Source: Ciona intestinalis
Taxonomy: Eukaryota > Chordata > Ascidiacea > Phlebobranchia > Cionidae
Direction of reading: 5' to 3'
Assembly: GCF_000224145.3 (NCBI RefSeq)
Contig: NC_020172.2
Span: 5,299,961-5,363,960 of the forward strand
Length of the DNA: 64,000 bases
The notes under the pieces are model-generated. The model was not told the DNA's origin, did no database searches, and saw only the letters and a list, made by a program, of their open reading frames with translations. Position numbers and translations under genes: made by a program. Position 1 is the stretch's first letter; each line of letters starts with the position of its first letter. Positions 42,106 through 53,769 of the stretch are shown piece after piece.

Positions 42106-45100
42106 ATGAGTTATTGTTTCAAGGCATTGTTTGTAATAATTGTAGCCATTGTGACATATTCGTTCATACAACCTGATGATTATGACACGGGTATGTGATG
42201 TCATAATTAACTCATGTGATGTCATAATTAACTCATGTGATGTCATGTTTAACTCATGTGATGTCATAATTAACTCATGTAATGTCATAATGTTCATTAA
42301 AGTGGTTAGATCGCCTGCATTCAGCACAGAGGTTACAGATTCAAAGCGTCATGCTGCTACCATTGTGGTTCAGTGGCTGTATGTGTCCTTGGGCAAGAGA
42401 CTTAACAGAAATTGCTCCAACCCAGTAACCAGTAATGGGTTGTCTATATTATCAGCCATAGAGAAAAATAATCACCCATAAAGTTACATAAAGCCCATAA
42501 AGTCGTTTTCTTGCTACATGAGGATAAATAGTTACATTCACTTATTATTACATCACCAGGTATATTAAAGAACAAGAGAGTTTTGATAACCGGTGCAAGC
42601 CAGAACATAGGGGAGGAACTTGCGACACAGTATGCACAAAGTGGGGCCAAGATCGTCATAACTGCACGAAGAGAAGACAAACTAAAAGAAGTAGGCGACA
42701 ACTTCTTCTTTTTTTGGGGGTGTTAAGGGGGCTGTTCTTATGCTTTTAAATAAATTGTGTTATTTCCGGAACCCAGTTTTGTTTATTTTTTGCTGTTGCT
42801 TTTTCATGGTTCGTGGCCCCTTCAGAAACACTCAACACCTGGGACCCCTGCTCTATCAATAAAATAACCTACATTTGTTTTAACGTATTTACGACCGTTA
42901 TTTTTTTCACCACTTAACAAACAATTCACCTCTAAAATATACAAAGCCGAGAGCCAAGGTCTGTTTGTTTATTAAAAGTTGGGTCTAATCCTGTTCCTAA
43001 ATGAAAGTTCGGGCTAGGAGCATGGTCTACATGGTGTTTATTGTTAGTCAGTAGTTTGTGGTGTCAATAAACCTTGTGGTATCATTAGTAGTTCTAATAT
43101 TGGGATCTTCTAACAACCTTAACATTATTTTAGGTTGCAGCAAAATGCCGCAAAGCTGGTGCGACATCTGTGGATTATATTGTTGCCGATATGGCTGATA
43201 TTGAACAAGTTAAGAATGTGGTGAAAGATGCAGTTGCTTTGTTAGGTACGTTTATAGGCGCCAAACCTGGGGTGGCAGGGTAGGCAGGTGAACCCTGAGG
43301 TTTTCTGCACTGCATTAATTAGTAAACATAGCGATCAAATTTGTTCGATAGAAATGCAATCCTAACTATCCGGCCTCCCCTGCATTTTAAAATTTTTGGT
43401 GCCTATGATGCTAGTTTTATAGCTTTGTGGAAATAAGTTCCTGTCTTTATTCTATATAACAATTTCAGGCTGGAGTGTGAGATTAGGAGTGCATGGAAAT
43501 AACATGTTTACCGTTTAAATATATCCTGTTGTCATAGCACGTAGGGGACCACTGAGCCAATTTACAAGAGTTTTGATAGTGTTTTACTACTTGTATTTAC
43601 TATTTAGTTTCATGTTTTGGAAGAGAGATAAATAAGTTTGATAAATAAGTGTTGATATTTTCCACCATACCCCCTTATGTATATATTGTTAATGTATTGT
43701 TCATGTATACTCCACAGGTGGTTTAGACCAACTTGTATTAAACCACGTAACTGGGTTGAACCATCCTGGGATGTGGAACAATTCACAGTTTAATTTGGAT
43801 TATGCTCAAAAGTGAGTGTTCGTATATCTCATTCTCTCTGTCTATTTAGGCACCTTATGCTCACTGTTAATTTCGCACACCTCATTCTTATTATCATTTA
43901 TAAGCACATCATGCTCACTATCAAACATTTAGCCCTTACTGTCTAAAACCTACTAGTTTCATACAAATAACAAATTATGGCGCTAGACCATTTAAACCAA
44001 GATATTTCCCTTTGAGCCAAGCGATTGTTATCTATGTGGTTTGCACCTCATGCTCGCTATCTTTTTACACAAAAAAATCTTGTTTTATATTAACCTTAAC
44101 CTGAATAACTGATTAATCAAGATTTTTACAGTTCAGCTATTGTAAACTATGTGAGTTACATCCATCTATCCACGCACGCCATTCCTCATCTAACGGAATC
44201 AAATGGGAACCTTATTGTTGTTTCATCACTGGCTGGTGGGTTATGTGGATTTTTGGGTTGGATTAAATGGGAATATGTGTTTGTGTAGTTTTTAAAACAG
44301 GTATCATTTTGGAGGGAGATGGGCAAACTACTTATATAAAATGGAATATGTTTCTATACTAAAGTTTAGGTTTTAAGTTGTTGACATTAGTGGTCATGGT
44401 CATGGGGCACTCGAGTGGCCACTAATAGGTTGTAGCACCCTGGGTGTTGGGGTAATTGGCAAACTTTGGCTTGGTGTGCGACTGTGCAGGGCCTCACTTA
44501 GTACAATAATCCAAATAGTGCTTTTACTGGTGTTTGGATAATGAACCAACTGTGGCCTAAACACTGGCCTAAATCCCTCTGTGGCCTAAAAACTATGTCT
44601 AACAATTGTGGTCTAAATTTCATAACAAGGACCTCACCCACATAGAATAGATCACCCGAGGAACCAGTTGTTAAACAGTTAATATCCACACAAGTAAATC
44701 CTATTGTTATACCCCAGGTCATGTCCCTACAATAAACACTGCAATATACGGGGCAACCAAAGCCTCATTGAATCACTTCTATGCGAGTTTAAGACTTGAA
44801 ATGATGGCAAGTGAAAGGGACCCATATTCCATCACTATCTGCATGATGGGACCCATTGAAACTGATCGAAGCAGATGGAGCAAATTGTAAGATTTCTATA
44901 CTTTGTTTAATTAAAAAATGCTTGATTTTGTAAGAAACAAAAGAAATATTATACAATTAATAATTTTATTTTTTCAAATTTAATAAAAATTTTAAATTTA
45001 ATAATTTCAAATTAAGAAACCAAATTTTTAAATTTAACAATTACATTTATTTATGTCCAAAGTTATGTAAAAACAACAAGAAGTTCTTTTTTAAATAAAT

Positions 45101-45907
45101 AATCAAAATGTTTGTAGCAAATGGGTCATGGGTGTTTGATATCGATATTCAATCTTTGTTTCGCTGCTGGTTAATTCTTGTAAGTTTAGTTTAATAAGTT
45201 AAACTATGATTCCAGTCCAGATAAAGTAAACATGAAAGGCAACCCAATAGATGATACTGCTGCACAGATTATTAAAGGTAACTGTTTCATATACACCTTG
45301 TGCACGTATTTTATGGTTTTGCACAAGGACAAATGAACCTAAACCCGCGGGACAAGACATTCATTATAACACAAGTGTTCTGTTTCATACATCTCATGCC
45401 CGCTTACAAGGTACCACCTATGTAACTTATGTATCCTCACATGGCGGGGCAATGACAGTCGTTATAACATGGGTGTTCTGTTTAATACACCTCATGCCCG
45501 CTTACAAGTTACCATGTATGTAACTTATTTATCCTCACATGGCGGGGCAACGACAGTCGTTATAACACCTGTGTTCTGTTTAATACACCTCATGCCCGCT
45601 TACAAGTTAGTGAAGTAACCATGGATAACTGTGTAGGCGATTGATTAATGTATGGCTGACAATTGGGACAACTTCTTAGTGATCACTGGGTTTTATCAAT
45701 TTAGTGTCCTGTCCAAGCAACCATATAAAATATTTTCTATTTTTTTACAATAAATTTTACAAAAATTCTTTAAATTCTATGACAGCTGGTACAACACGGA
45801 GATCATATTTATTTATCCCATGGTGGACGAAATATGCAAGCGCTGTAAAAGCGATTCCAAGTCAACTGGTCGACCGCATGTTTCTCAAGATATTCTACAA
45901 TAAATAA
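42106..45907 (+). CDS. HSD11B1L: 11-beta-hydroxysteroid dehydrogenase 1-like SDR
   Basis: Membrane-anchored short-chain dehydrogenase/reductase of the HSD11B1 group. Exons 42106-42190, 42560-42690, 43134-43245, 43718-43811, 44132-44235, 44718-44886, 45216-45277, 45786-45907; 292 residues, the same length as human HSD11B1. An N-terminal hydrophobic anchor (4-20) is followed by VLITGASQNIGEELA (cofactor motif), LNHV (117-120), VVSSLAG (S173) and YGATK (Y186, K190), so the catalytic tetrad is complete. The cofactor motif TGxxxGIG reads TGASQNIG, with Asn44 where glycine is usual. Whether it acts on steroids is unknown; HSD11B1L and HSD11B1 cannot be separated here. An acceptor TTTTAG lies 9 nt before the ATG, and the stop codon overlaps AATAAA signals. 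Confidence 0.88.
42180..42300 (+). repeat. 21-bp minisatellite across the exon 1 donor
   Basis: Five to six copies of TGATGTCATAATTAACTCATG. The first related unit (TATGACACGGGTATGTGATG) contains the exon 1 / intron 1 junction of the SDR gene. Confidence 0.85.
42303..42545 (+). mobile_element. SINE (SDR intron 1)
   Basis: A degraded head (GTGGTTAGATCGCCTGC, GGTTACAGATTCAAAGCG) is followed by ATGTGTCCTTGGGCAAGAGA, CTCCAACCCAGTAACCAGTA and a tail with AATCACCCATAAAGTTACAT. Confidence 0.8.
43255..43405. mobile_element. GGCGCCAAAC MITE next to a splice donor
   Basis: TAGGCGCCAAACCTGGGGTG to TTTTTGGTGCCTA. It starts 9 nt after the last base of SDR exon 3 (43245), so the intron begins GTACGTTTA and then enters the element. 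Confidence 0.85.
44425..44700 (+). repeat. ~97-bp repeat relics (SDR intron 5)
   Basis: Two to three decayed units (GTGTTGGGGTAATTGGCAAA, GTGCGACTGTGCAGGGCCTC, AGGACCTCACCCACATAGAA). Confidence 0.65.
45280..45640 (-). repeat. Tandem SINE tails (SDR intron 7)
   Basis: Three to four reverse-oriented tail units of about 95 bp (TGTAACTTATTTATCCTCAC, GACAGTCGTTATAACATGGG, ACACCTCATGCCCGCTTACA), as in GNS intron 9. A truncated SINE body follows to about 45720. Confidence 0.85.
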
Positions 45908-46073
45908 ATAAACATTGTATTGGCAAAATGATAACTTTGAATTGGTTGTATACATTTATTTTGGTTTATATAATATTCAACAAATAGTATTTTCCAATGT
46001 TTGATTAGATTTTGTGATATAATTGTCGCCAAACCTGGGGTGGCAGGGTAGGCAGTCCTAACCTGGGATTTTG

Positions 46074-46300
46074 TAAAACTAGCTGTCAAAAATACTGAAG
46101 TTACGGTCAAATTCAACTTAACTTATAGTAACACCTGTGAAAAGTGGTGCAACCAATTCAAAGGTTATTGTTTTGTTGACACTTTGTAAAACTAGCTGTC
46201 AAAAATACTGAAGTGTCGGTCAAATACAACTTAACTTATATAATCACCTGTGAAAATGGTGCAACCAATTCAAGGTTATTGTTTTGTTGACACTTTTTGA
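46074..46300 (+). repeat. 117-bp repeat, two units
   Basis: Unit: AAAACTAGCTGTCAAAAATA, CTGAAGTGTCGGTCAAATAC, AAAATGGTGCAACCAATTCA, GGTTATTGTTTTGTTGACAC. More copies are in PREB intron 2. Confidence 0.85.
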
Positions 46301-46853
46301 ATTTCCTCAAATGCTATCCGAATAACATTAACAATATGCAGTGATTTAAGCAATTATTTAACAAATATTCTTCTCTAATTTGTTTACTGTGTTTTTGTGA
46401 TTTAATTTCACAACTGCAACTCAAAATGTAAAAATATTCAAAATGATTTTTTTTCAACTGTATTAAAACTTTGTTTTGGTAAACTTCTATGCAGTTTAAA
46501 TTGGTTGATCAAACATGCATTAAAACTGTAATTTTTTTATAAATTTGTATAAACTTTTTTATATAAAACTCACCTGCAATTTATTCTATAAGTTCATACA
46601 GTGAGGCATGCCATGGTATCTGGGGTGTAGCCATAGTTGGCCCATTACCCCAACACTTTATACCCATAATGTAATATATATGAGTAAGACCCTACAGTGT
46701 GGCATGCTATGGGATCTTCAAATGAATACCACAGCTGCCCCATCACCCTCTAAGCCTACAGTTCATTTTGTTCATGATTTTTGAAGTGTTAATTTTTTTA
46801 ATTGATTTTCTACTACTACTGCCTTGATTGTAAAATGCAAGTATTTATTTCTT

Positions 46854-46970
46854 GATGCTAGTGAAGATTCCCCCCCCATGTTATCTGCTTACCCCCAACT
46901 ACCAACCTCTAACACTTCCCACCAGCTTAATGGTAATATGTAACATATCTGAAGATTCTTCACTGGTGCC
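46854..46970. mobile_element. hAT-like MITE, CACTAGTGAAGAAT family
   Basis: GATGCTAGTGAAGATTCCCC to GAAGATTCTTCACTGGTGCC; flanks TATTTCTT / AATTTCTT match at seven of eight bases. The interior is CCCCAACTACCAACC-like. Lies just upstream of PREB. Confidence 0.75.
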
Positions 46971-47021
46971 AATTTCTTTAATTTGTTTAATCTTTGTTGC
47001 AGATATGATTTATAGTTAACT

Positions 47022-50000
47022 ATGGTAGGCTTATGTAAACTGCATTTCCCTTTATACTGTTGCCAATGTATAGAAGGGACAAGGTTCATAGTAGCTGGAG
47101 GGGGAGGAGCTGCCAAGACAGGAGTTAAGAACTGTGTGGTAAGTGGGTGTGGGTGGGGGGTGTGCCTATGGTGGTTGGGAAGTTTTATTGCCTACAAAGG
47201 CAAAGGGGGGAGATGTGTCACCCGGCACAGTTGGTTAGCAGCGCGCATGCCTATAACAAGGCTGGTCGGTCCGACTATTGGGGCCTATGTTTCATTGTGC
47301 ACTTACGGCAATTGCTCCAACCCAGTGGTCTCTAATGGGTTGTCCAAATTGTCAACCATAAGAAAAAACGATATTAATGGACAGTGAGCACAAGGTTTGC
47401 TTCTTAAAACACTTAAATATCAACAAAAAAAATGTTGTCTGTTTGAAAAAAATATATTGAAATATCTTTTTTTAATACCTTTTATCCCCCTAGCAATTAC
47501 TTGAAGTAAATAAAGTGAAGCGAAAATGCGAAGCCACCACATTGGAGCAACTAGATACAGGGATACATGCAGTGATGAATATGTCAGCTGTTCCTGTTGG
47601 GAAAGGTGAAAATTTTACTATAAACACTTACATATATAATGCTAAACAGTTACACGTTTAACTTATATAAAGAAAACTTTAGGCAACGATTTCAAGGTTA
47701 TTGTTTCGTTGACACTTTGTAAAACTAGCTGTCAATAATACTAAAGTGTCAGTCAAAACTTAAACTATATAAACACTTGTGAAAAGTGGTGCAACCAATT
47801 CAAGGTTATTGTTTTGTTGACACTTTGTAAAACTAGCTGTCAAAAATACTGAAGTGTCAGTCAAAACTTAAGTTATATAAACACTTGTGAAAAGTGGTGC
47901 AACTAATTCAAGGTTATTGTTTTGGTGACACTTAGTAAACCTAGCTGATAAAAATACTAAAGTGTTGGTCAAATACAACTTAACCTATATTAGGGATGCA
48001 CATTACAGATTCGAATCCATGAGATGCGAATCCTTTTGTATCCGAATCTAATTACGGGATTCGGTATTCTGTTTAGGGACGTCATCACACACCACCTTAT
48101 AAACTATATTAACAATTTTTAAAACTTAATAATTTTGAAAAAAAATATTTTTGTGTTTGTGGGACTTTTGAGAGTATTTGTTACGCAACGTCTTTTCATA
48201 GCCTGCTATAGGTTTCATGACGCAAAAACTACCCAATAGTACAATTTTTGATCATCTTACAGCTCATGATCCAACAAGGCTGCTATAAAAGAGTCTATAA
48301 ACTGACTTATGTTCGTAAAATTCATTTTCCTTATAAATATAAAAAGATTCGAAATTCTAGATTCGAAATAAAGTATTCTAGGAAATCCTAGAATACCTAA
48401 CTATTCTGTAATGTGCATCCCTAACCTATATAAACACCTGTGAAAAGTGGTGCAACCAATTCAAGGTTATTGTTTTGTTGGAACTGTGTAAAACGGTCTG
48501 TAAGAGTAGTTAGAATTACCAACTTTGTACAAATAGTGTGGCCTTAAGTTTATATTACACAAGTTTTTTACCCCACAGGTTGCAAATGCCATCCCAGCAT
48601 AACGGACAGTGACAAATATTTGGTAGCATTAGGTATGGGGGCAACTTGTAAAATATTTTCAATAAAAGAAGAAAAATGTAAAGAAAGTGAAACGAACCAA
48701 ACAGGTGAGGTTATGTTTATAAAAGTATGTGCTGTTATTACTAGTGTAATCATATACTTGGTGCTTCATGCTAACTGCTATGTAAGTCAGTGTACCTCAT
48801 GCTCACTGTTAACCAATGCATTATTGAAGTACAAAGTCCTGGTTAGCTAAACGTGCTCATTGTCGTCGTATGTATAAGGTTGGGTTGTTTCATGGTTTCT
48901 GTCGAGTTATTTTTGCACCTCATGCCCACTGTCGGGCAATGCCTGCTTCGTGGGCAGTTTCAATATTCCTTATGCTTACTGTCAAATCATAGTACGTATA
49001 CCTACAGCTACAGTATTTTATGCCCACTATTAAATCTTAATAAATATATGCCCATTTTAAATATATGCATACCCTCTCTCACATTTCAGCTTCAGGTTTA
49101 AAAAAAAGGAAAAAAGGAAAAGAAGAGAAGAAGGAGTCCCCTGGTGAAGTTTGTTACAAAACCTCATTGTTACATCACATAGATACAGCTACTGGAGATA
49201 AAGGGACACAGGTTTGTCATGTCATATTCATTGTTGTTCATGTATTCTTCAAGTTAAATTATGTTCATGCTGCAAGCTTGTCAAAAACATATTGTACAAC
49301 AGACACATCTTTTTTGGAAGCTGCATAAAATTTTCAATAAAAAGTATCACACCCATGAAATGGTGTATGACACCTTTGAAAATCCATGTGTCCTGGGATT
49401 TAGACCAGAGTTGGCCATTTGACCACAGTTGTGCTTATTATTTTATGTGTATTTAAACTTCCACCAACCAACGAATATTTTCAACTTTTTCTTCCAGACT
49501 GCTGTGAGACTAAGTCATAACGGTTCCCTCCTCGTTGCTGGAGCATCGGATGGCCACTTGAGGGCTTGGAAGGTGGGTTAATATGATTTCTATAGGTCTA
49601 AGATTTAACATAGTCTTTATTTTTTGGTTTAATTAAAATAACCATAGCCAATGAATGAATATTTAATATGATTTCTATAAAACTAAAAACATGTAAAACA
49701 GATTATTCACATTGCATGATATTGCACATACATGATACAACTTTTTTATATGTTATGAAAAAATATGCTGAAATGTGATTTCTCTGTCATGTATTATGTA
49801 TTTATATGACAGATATTTATATAAATATATATTCCTTTATTTTTAAACAATGCCTATTATGACATAATCACCCCACAATCCCCAGCTTCCTTCCAAAGAA
49901 CAAATATTTGATTCTAAAGGTCACAAAGATGACATCACTGACATAGATATCACAAATGATGCGTCACAGGTGGGGACAATGTTCATTATTATTACATAAT

Positions 50001-52506
50001 GGTGTTGTTTGAAATTGAAGCCCTCACACTAGGGGTTGGCTATCAGTGGTTACTGGGCCTGGGTTAAACTGTAAGAATTGTTAATTTTGTATCTTAAATT
50101 AAATAGTTTGTTTTTAAAATTGAATAAAATCAAAATGTTTTTTTTTAATTTTACTATAGAGATCTTATGAAGGAATGATCATCATAGAAATAATATACTG
50201 ATGTATCACATAGAAATGTCATAGCATAATATAGAAATCGTGTAGAGATCTATTTCCATAGAAATGTTATACAGATAGTATCAGTATCAAGAGACGGCAA
50301 AGCTTTTCTCTGGGATGCCTCTAGTGGTCATAAAACAATGGAACTTCACGTGATTTGGAACATGAAGATGATATCAAGAAATTTTAGGTTCAGGAATTGC
50401 AGGTGAGTAATGTGATAGTGGAATACCTCATATATGTATAAGCAGTGGCACCCACGGGTGGGGGTGTTCAGGCGGTTACGACCCCCCTTTTAAACCAAAT
50501 AAAAATTTTAAAAAACTTCAGAAAAAAAAATTATAACAACATTTTTTTTAAATTTTTTGATTAAAACCCCCCCCCTTATTTTTTTTTCTGGCTGCGCCAC
50601 TGTGTATAAGATATAAGGATCTTACGACATGGGACCTAAGATTTAGACAAAAGTTGGCCGATTACCCCAACACCCATTAATGACCACTAAGTGGGGGCAA
50701 TTCTTGTTAAGTGTCTTGCCCAAGGACCCATACGCCCAGTGGCGCAGCCATTAAAGAAAAAATTAGGAAAAATTTTAAAAAACAAATATTATTTTCTTCG
50801 ATTACTGGCTGTAAGCACAAAGCTGTTAAGTTAATATATTTGTCAATATATATTTGTCAGTTTTAGTTTGTTTTTTAGTAGTTTTACGAAGCATAAACCC
50901 ACACCAACTAAACATCCACCAGATTTGGTTTGGTCCCAGAATCCCCTGACAAACTTCGTTTGTTCACGACTCACGTTCCGATCAAGCGAGACCCCAACAA
51001 TAAGGTTCATTGTTGCATCACAAAGTGGGCGAAACGACGAAACAGCGAGGGGAAAGAGACGGGGAATTTGGAACCTGCCATCGTCCAAAACACGGGACAT
51101 GAAGCAATATCTGCACTAGCTGTGAGGTCATAATAACCATTGTTTTGTTATAACTTGTATTGTTTGTTGTATAATTGATTAGTAACCAATGTGTGGATCA
51201 GATTTGCATATTATTAAAACTATAAAGCTTTATATTTTAACCAAAGCTTAATTGTTTCATCATAATTGTGGACTTCATGAACTGTTGATGCCAGGCACAT
51301 TACACTAGCTTTGTAAAACAGCTCCTCTGGCATTTATTTTAATATTTTGCACTTTCGAGTGACATCAACTCCCTTAAAAACAACATGTATAGGCCGTTAA
51401 AGCATCTGTACGCACATAAATGCCAGAAGAGCTGTTTTACAAAAGTTATTAAATTAAGCCTTTGACAGCATTTACAAAACCTGAACCCCATCAGGAAATT
51501 CTGTTTAACCTGTAACTACACTATTATATCTTACAAACCACGTCTTCTCATTAACCTTATCCTCCATACAGTGATGATGGTGTGTTTGTTGGCTTGGGGT
51601 TCATGGATGGCTCAGTGGGGATTTATATTTCATTCAATTTACAGGTGGGTTGTGGTTTGTTATGTGTTATATATGATGCAGAGTAATTTTACTTTATGTT
51701 GGGTTACTGAGGCTATTACAGTGTGTGGATAAGCAGACAGACTAAAGTGTGTGTGTCTGCATGTAATATGTGCCCAAAATATAGCTTTAAACCTCCAATA
51801 CTTTGCAATCTCCTATAATGTACACTAGCAATATTATCAAAACATTAACTAATAAAAGATTTCAATATTTTTCAGTGCGCCAAACACGTAAAGAACGTTC
51901 ATAGCATCTTTGTGACATCACTATCGTTTGTGAAAGAATCCCCATTATCCCGCGTAACAATGGGTGATTATGACACGGCAATCGTATCTGTGTCTGCTGA
52001 TTGTACTTGCCAACTTACCAAGCTGGAAAGCAGAGGTGATGTCATAAGTAACTTTATGATGTAATAATATATCGGTTATTATTAGTTATTTGCTCACAAA
52101 CACATTTTTGCACAAAATGCACAAAAAAATGGCATAAATTCGGTAGCACCAAAAATCTTAAGATTAAAAAATACCTCTGGAATATATTTAAAAATTTAAC
52201 ACAAAGTAACATACGTGGTAACTCGTAAGCGGAGGTTTATGAAACAGAACACCGTGTTAGAACGACTGTCATTGCTCCGCCATATGATGATGAATAAGTT
52301 ACGTACATTGAGTTGCAAATAAATAAGTTTAATTTTATATTACAGTATAATATTTACGCACAGGATATGTTTAAAGCACTTTTACAGAGATATATAAAGT
52401 TTTTTTTTTATTTTTAGCACTTTTCTCGATCTGGCTGGTTATTCTGTTGTGTTTCATTGCTATTGCTACAACTGCTTATTATTTGAACTACTCTGGTCTT
52501 CTATGA
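47022..52506 (+). CDS. PREB: Prolactin regulatory element-binding protein / SEC12
   Basis: ER-anchored WD40 exchange factor that loads SAR1 with GTP to start COPII coat assembly. Eleven exons: 47022-47138, 47494-47605, 48579-48704, 49090-49211, 49498-49572, 49886-49969, 50275-50402, 50923-51126, 51572-51644, 51876-52035, 52418-52506; 429 residues in frame (human 417). The first blade has LHFPLYCCQC and VAGGGGAAKTGVKN, the Gly-rich K-loop that contacts SAR1. Then GSLLVAGASDGHLRAWK, IVSVSRDGKAFLWD, RFGLVPESPDKLRLFTTHVP, VFVGLGFMDGSVGIYISFNL and HETALFSV-like YDTAIVSVSADCTCQLTKL. A C-terminal membrane anchor (SIWLVILLCFIAIATTAYYL) ends NYSGLL, so the chain hangs in the cytosol. Exon 4 adds a Lys/Glu-rich insert (LKKRKKGKEEKKE). 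Polyadenylation signal AATAAAC at 52557. Confidence 0.97.
47215..47390 (+). mobile_element. SINE fragment (PREB intron 1)
   Basis: CACCCGGCACAGTTGGTTAG and GCGCATGCCTATAACAAGG (head), then GGCAATTGCTCCAACCCAGT and AATGGGTTGTCCAAATTGTC. The LINE-like tail is missing. Confidence 0.7.
47670..48560 (+). repeat. 117-bp repeat array split by a hAT-like MITE
   Basis: Three units (47670-47990), then the element at 47991-48423, then the interrupted unit resumes at 48424 (ACCTATATAAACACCTGTGA). Same unit as at 46074. PREB intron 2. Confidence 0.9.
47991..48423. mobile_element. hAT-like MITE, TAGGGATGCAC family, copy 2
   Basis: 433 bp, ends TAGGGATGCACATTACAGA and its inverted copy TCTGTAATGTGCATCCCTA. 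A perfect 8-bp target duplication ACCTATAT is at 47983-47990 and 48424-48431. No coding sequence. It belongs with the copy at 108. Confidence 0.92.
48730..49060 (+). repeat. Decayed 71-bp family (PREB intron 3)
   Basis: Several degenerate pieces: GTACCTCATGCTCACTGTTA, TGCACCTCATGCCCACTGTC, TTCCTTATGCTTACTGTC. Too diverged to count units. Confidence 0.55.
50443..50602. mobile_element. hAT-like MITE, CAGTGGCGCAGCC family
   Basis: Ends CAGTGGCACCCACGGGTG and TTCTGGCTGCGCCACTG, with a clean 8-bp duplication TGTATAAG (50435-50442, 50603-50610). Interior CCCCCC / poly-T. A partial SINE and another CAGTGGCGCAGCC end follow at 50690-50760. PREB intron 7. Confidence 0.88.
51309..51445. mobile_element. 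Palindromic MITE, TTTGTAAAACAGCTC ends
   Basis: CTTTGTAAAACAGCTCCTCT and GGCATTTAT at the left pair with ATAAATGCCAGAAGAGCTG and TTTTACAAAAG at the right, with one or two mismatches over about 28 bp. Only one copy in the window. PREB intron 8. Confidence 0.8.
52195..52310 (+). repeat. Isolated SINE tail (PREB intron 10)
   Basis: CACAAAGTAACATACGTGGT to GATGAATAAGTTACGTACAT, tail only. Confidence 0.7.
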
Positions 52507-52771
52507 TGTCATAATACTCTTGTCATTGTGATGTAAGAAGGCAACCAATGACTCATAATAAACATTTATCTTATTCTAAAACTCTACAATAATTCTTTCT
52601 GATGTCATATACATGAATGAACATTCAAATATTTATTAATTTTAAAACATTTGAACTGATTACATTTTCATTCTATATATTTTTCCTCTCAATATAACTT
52701 TATAGACGTTATAAAATCTTAAAATTAAAACCCGAATTTTATTCATTCCAAACATGTATCTTTTTATAGCA

Positions 52772-52968
52772 GGGTGGGGAAGATGGAACACCTTTCCATG
52801 CCATTTTCTTGTTTCATTTAGTAGTAAACAAAGAACATCCAAAGAATTATAAAACCGTATCCTCACAACTCCCATAGATCGTTGTTAATTGTTTAAAAAA
52901 CATGATCAGGATATTTGGATATTTGGTGCTAAAGGTGTCCCATCTTACCTCACACTACTATAACAGTT
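52772..52968. mobile_element. Palindromic MITE, GGGGTAAGATGGGACACC family
   Basis: AGCAGGGTGGGGAAGATGGA to GTCCCATCTTACCTCACACT. The interior matches the family (TAGTAAACAAAGAACATCC, GATCGTTGTTAATTGTTT). Confidence 0.85.
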
Positions 52969-53109
52969 TCTTAGTTGTTTCAATTTTAACGACATAGGAA
53001 ATTTGGTCACAATTTTCACTGAAACTTATCTAATGTAAACTGTTTGTGTATTGAACCCCCTTTACCTTTATAGAAGCTTCCCCCTATTTTAATACTGTGT
53101 AAGACCTTT

Positions 53110-53385
53110 AAATTATATTCTATATGGGTGAGGTACAGCAGTGAGGCATTCCATGGGAGCTGAGATTTAGACCAGAGTTGGCCCATTACCCCAACATTCT
53201 ATATGCACATTCTATTCCATATGGGTGAGGTCCTACAGCGAGGCATACCATGGGACCTGAGATTTAGACCAGAGTTGGCCCATTACCCCAACATTGTATA
53301 TGCACATTCTATTCTATATGGGTGAGGTGCAGCAGTGTGGCATGCCATGAAACCTGAGATTTAGACCAGAGTTGGTCCATTACCC
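53110..53385 (+). repeat. ~97-bp repeat, three clean units
   Basis: The clearest copies of this family: TATATGGGTGAGGTCCTACA, GAGGCATACCATGGGACCTG, AGACCAGAGTTGGCCCATTA, CCCCAACATTGTATATGCAC. Confidence 0.92.
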
Positions 53386-53769
53386 ATATAAGCCCTTAAA
53401 TGTTATGATTCTACAAAGCAAATGAACTAAAATGCATATTTAGAAATGACCCATTTACTGGAAGCCCAGTTAAAATGGCCCACAATTAATATCAGATGCA
53501 CACATACCATATTATTGTGTTATAATGTACCAGTTACTGCATTACGCCCCCTCTCTTATGACTCCGCCCATTTTATTTGATTGACAGCGCAATTGCAATT
53601 TTGCCGCTGCAAGTTTTCTTTGCGTTTTATCCGTTTTTATGTTTTCACGTGCAATTAATTGTATTTTGGTGGGTTACAGTAGATTGAAATGTAGGATAAC
53701 ACGTGTATTTGTAGTTCTTAAAGTAATAGGAATAAAGTTTATGTTTAAATTGAACTGTTTTCGTCAAAC

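Larger units (their letters stand above)
45908..47021. other. SDR-PREB intergenic region, repeat-rich
   Basis: A GGCGCC-family fragment (46021-46070), a 117-bp repeat (about two units, 46074-46300), ~97-bp family relics (46590-46720) and a hAT-like MITE (46854-46970). An acceptor TTTGTTGCAG ends at 47002, before the PREB ATG. Confidence 0.75.
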
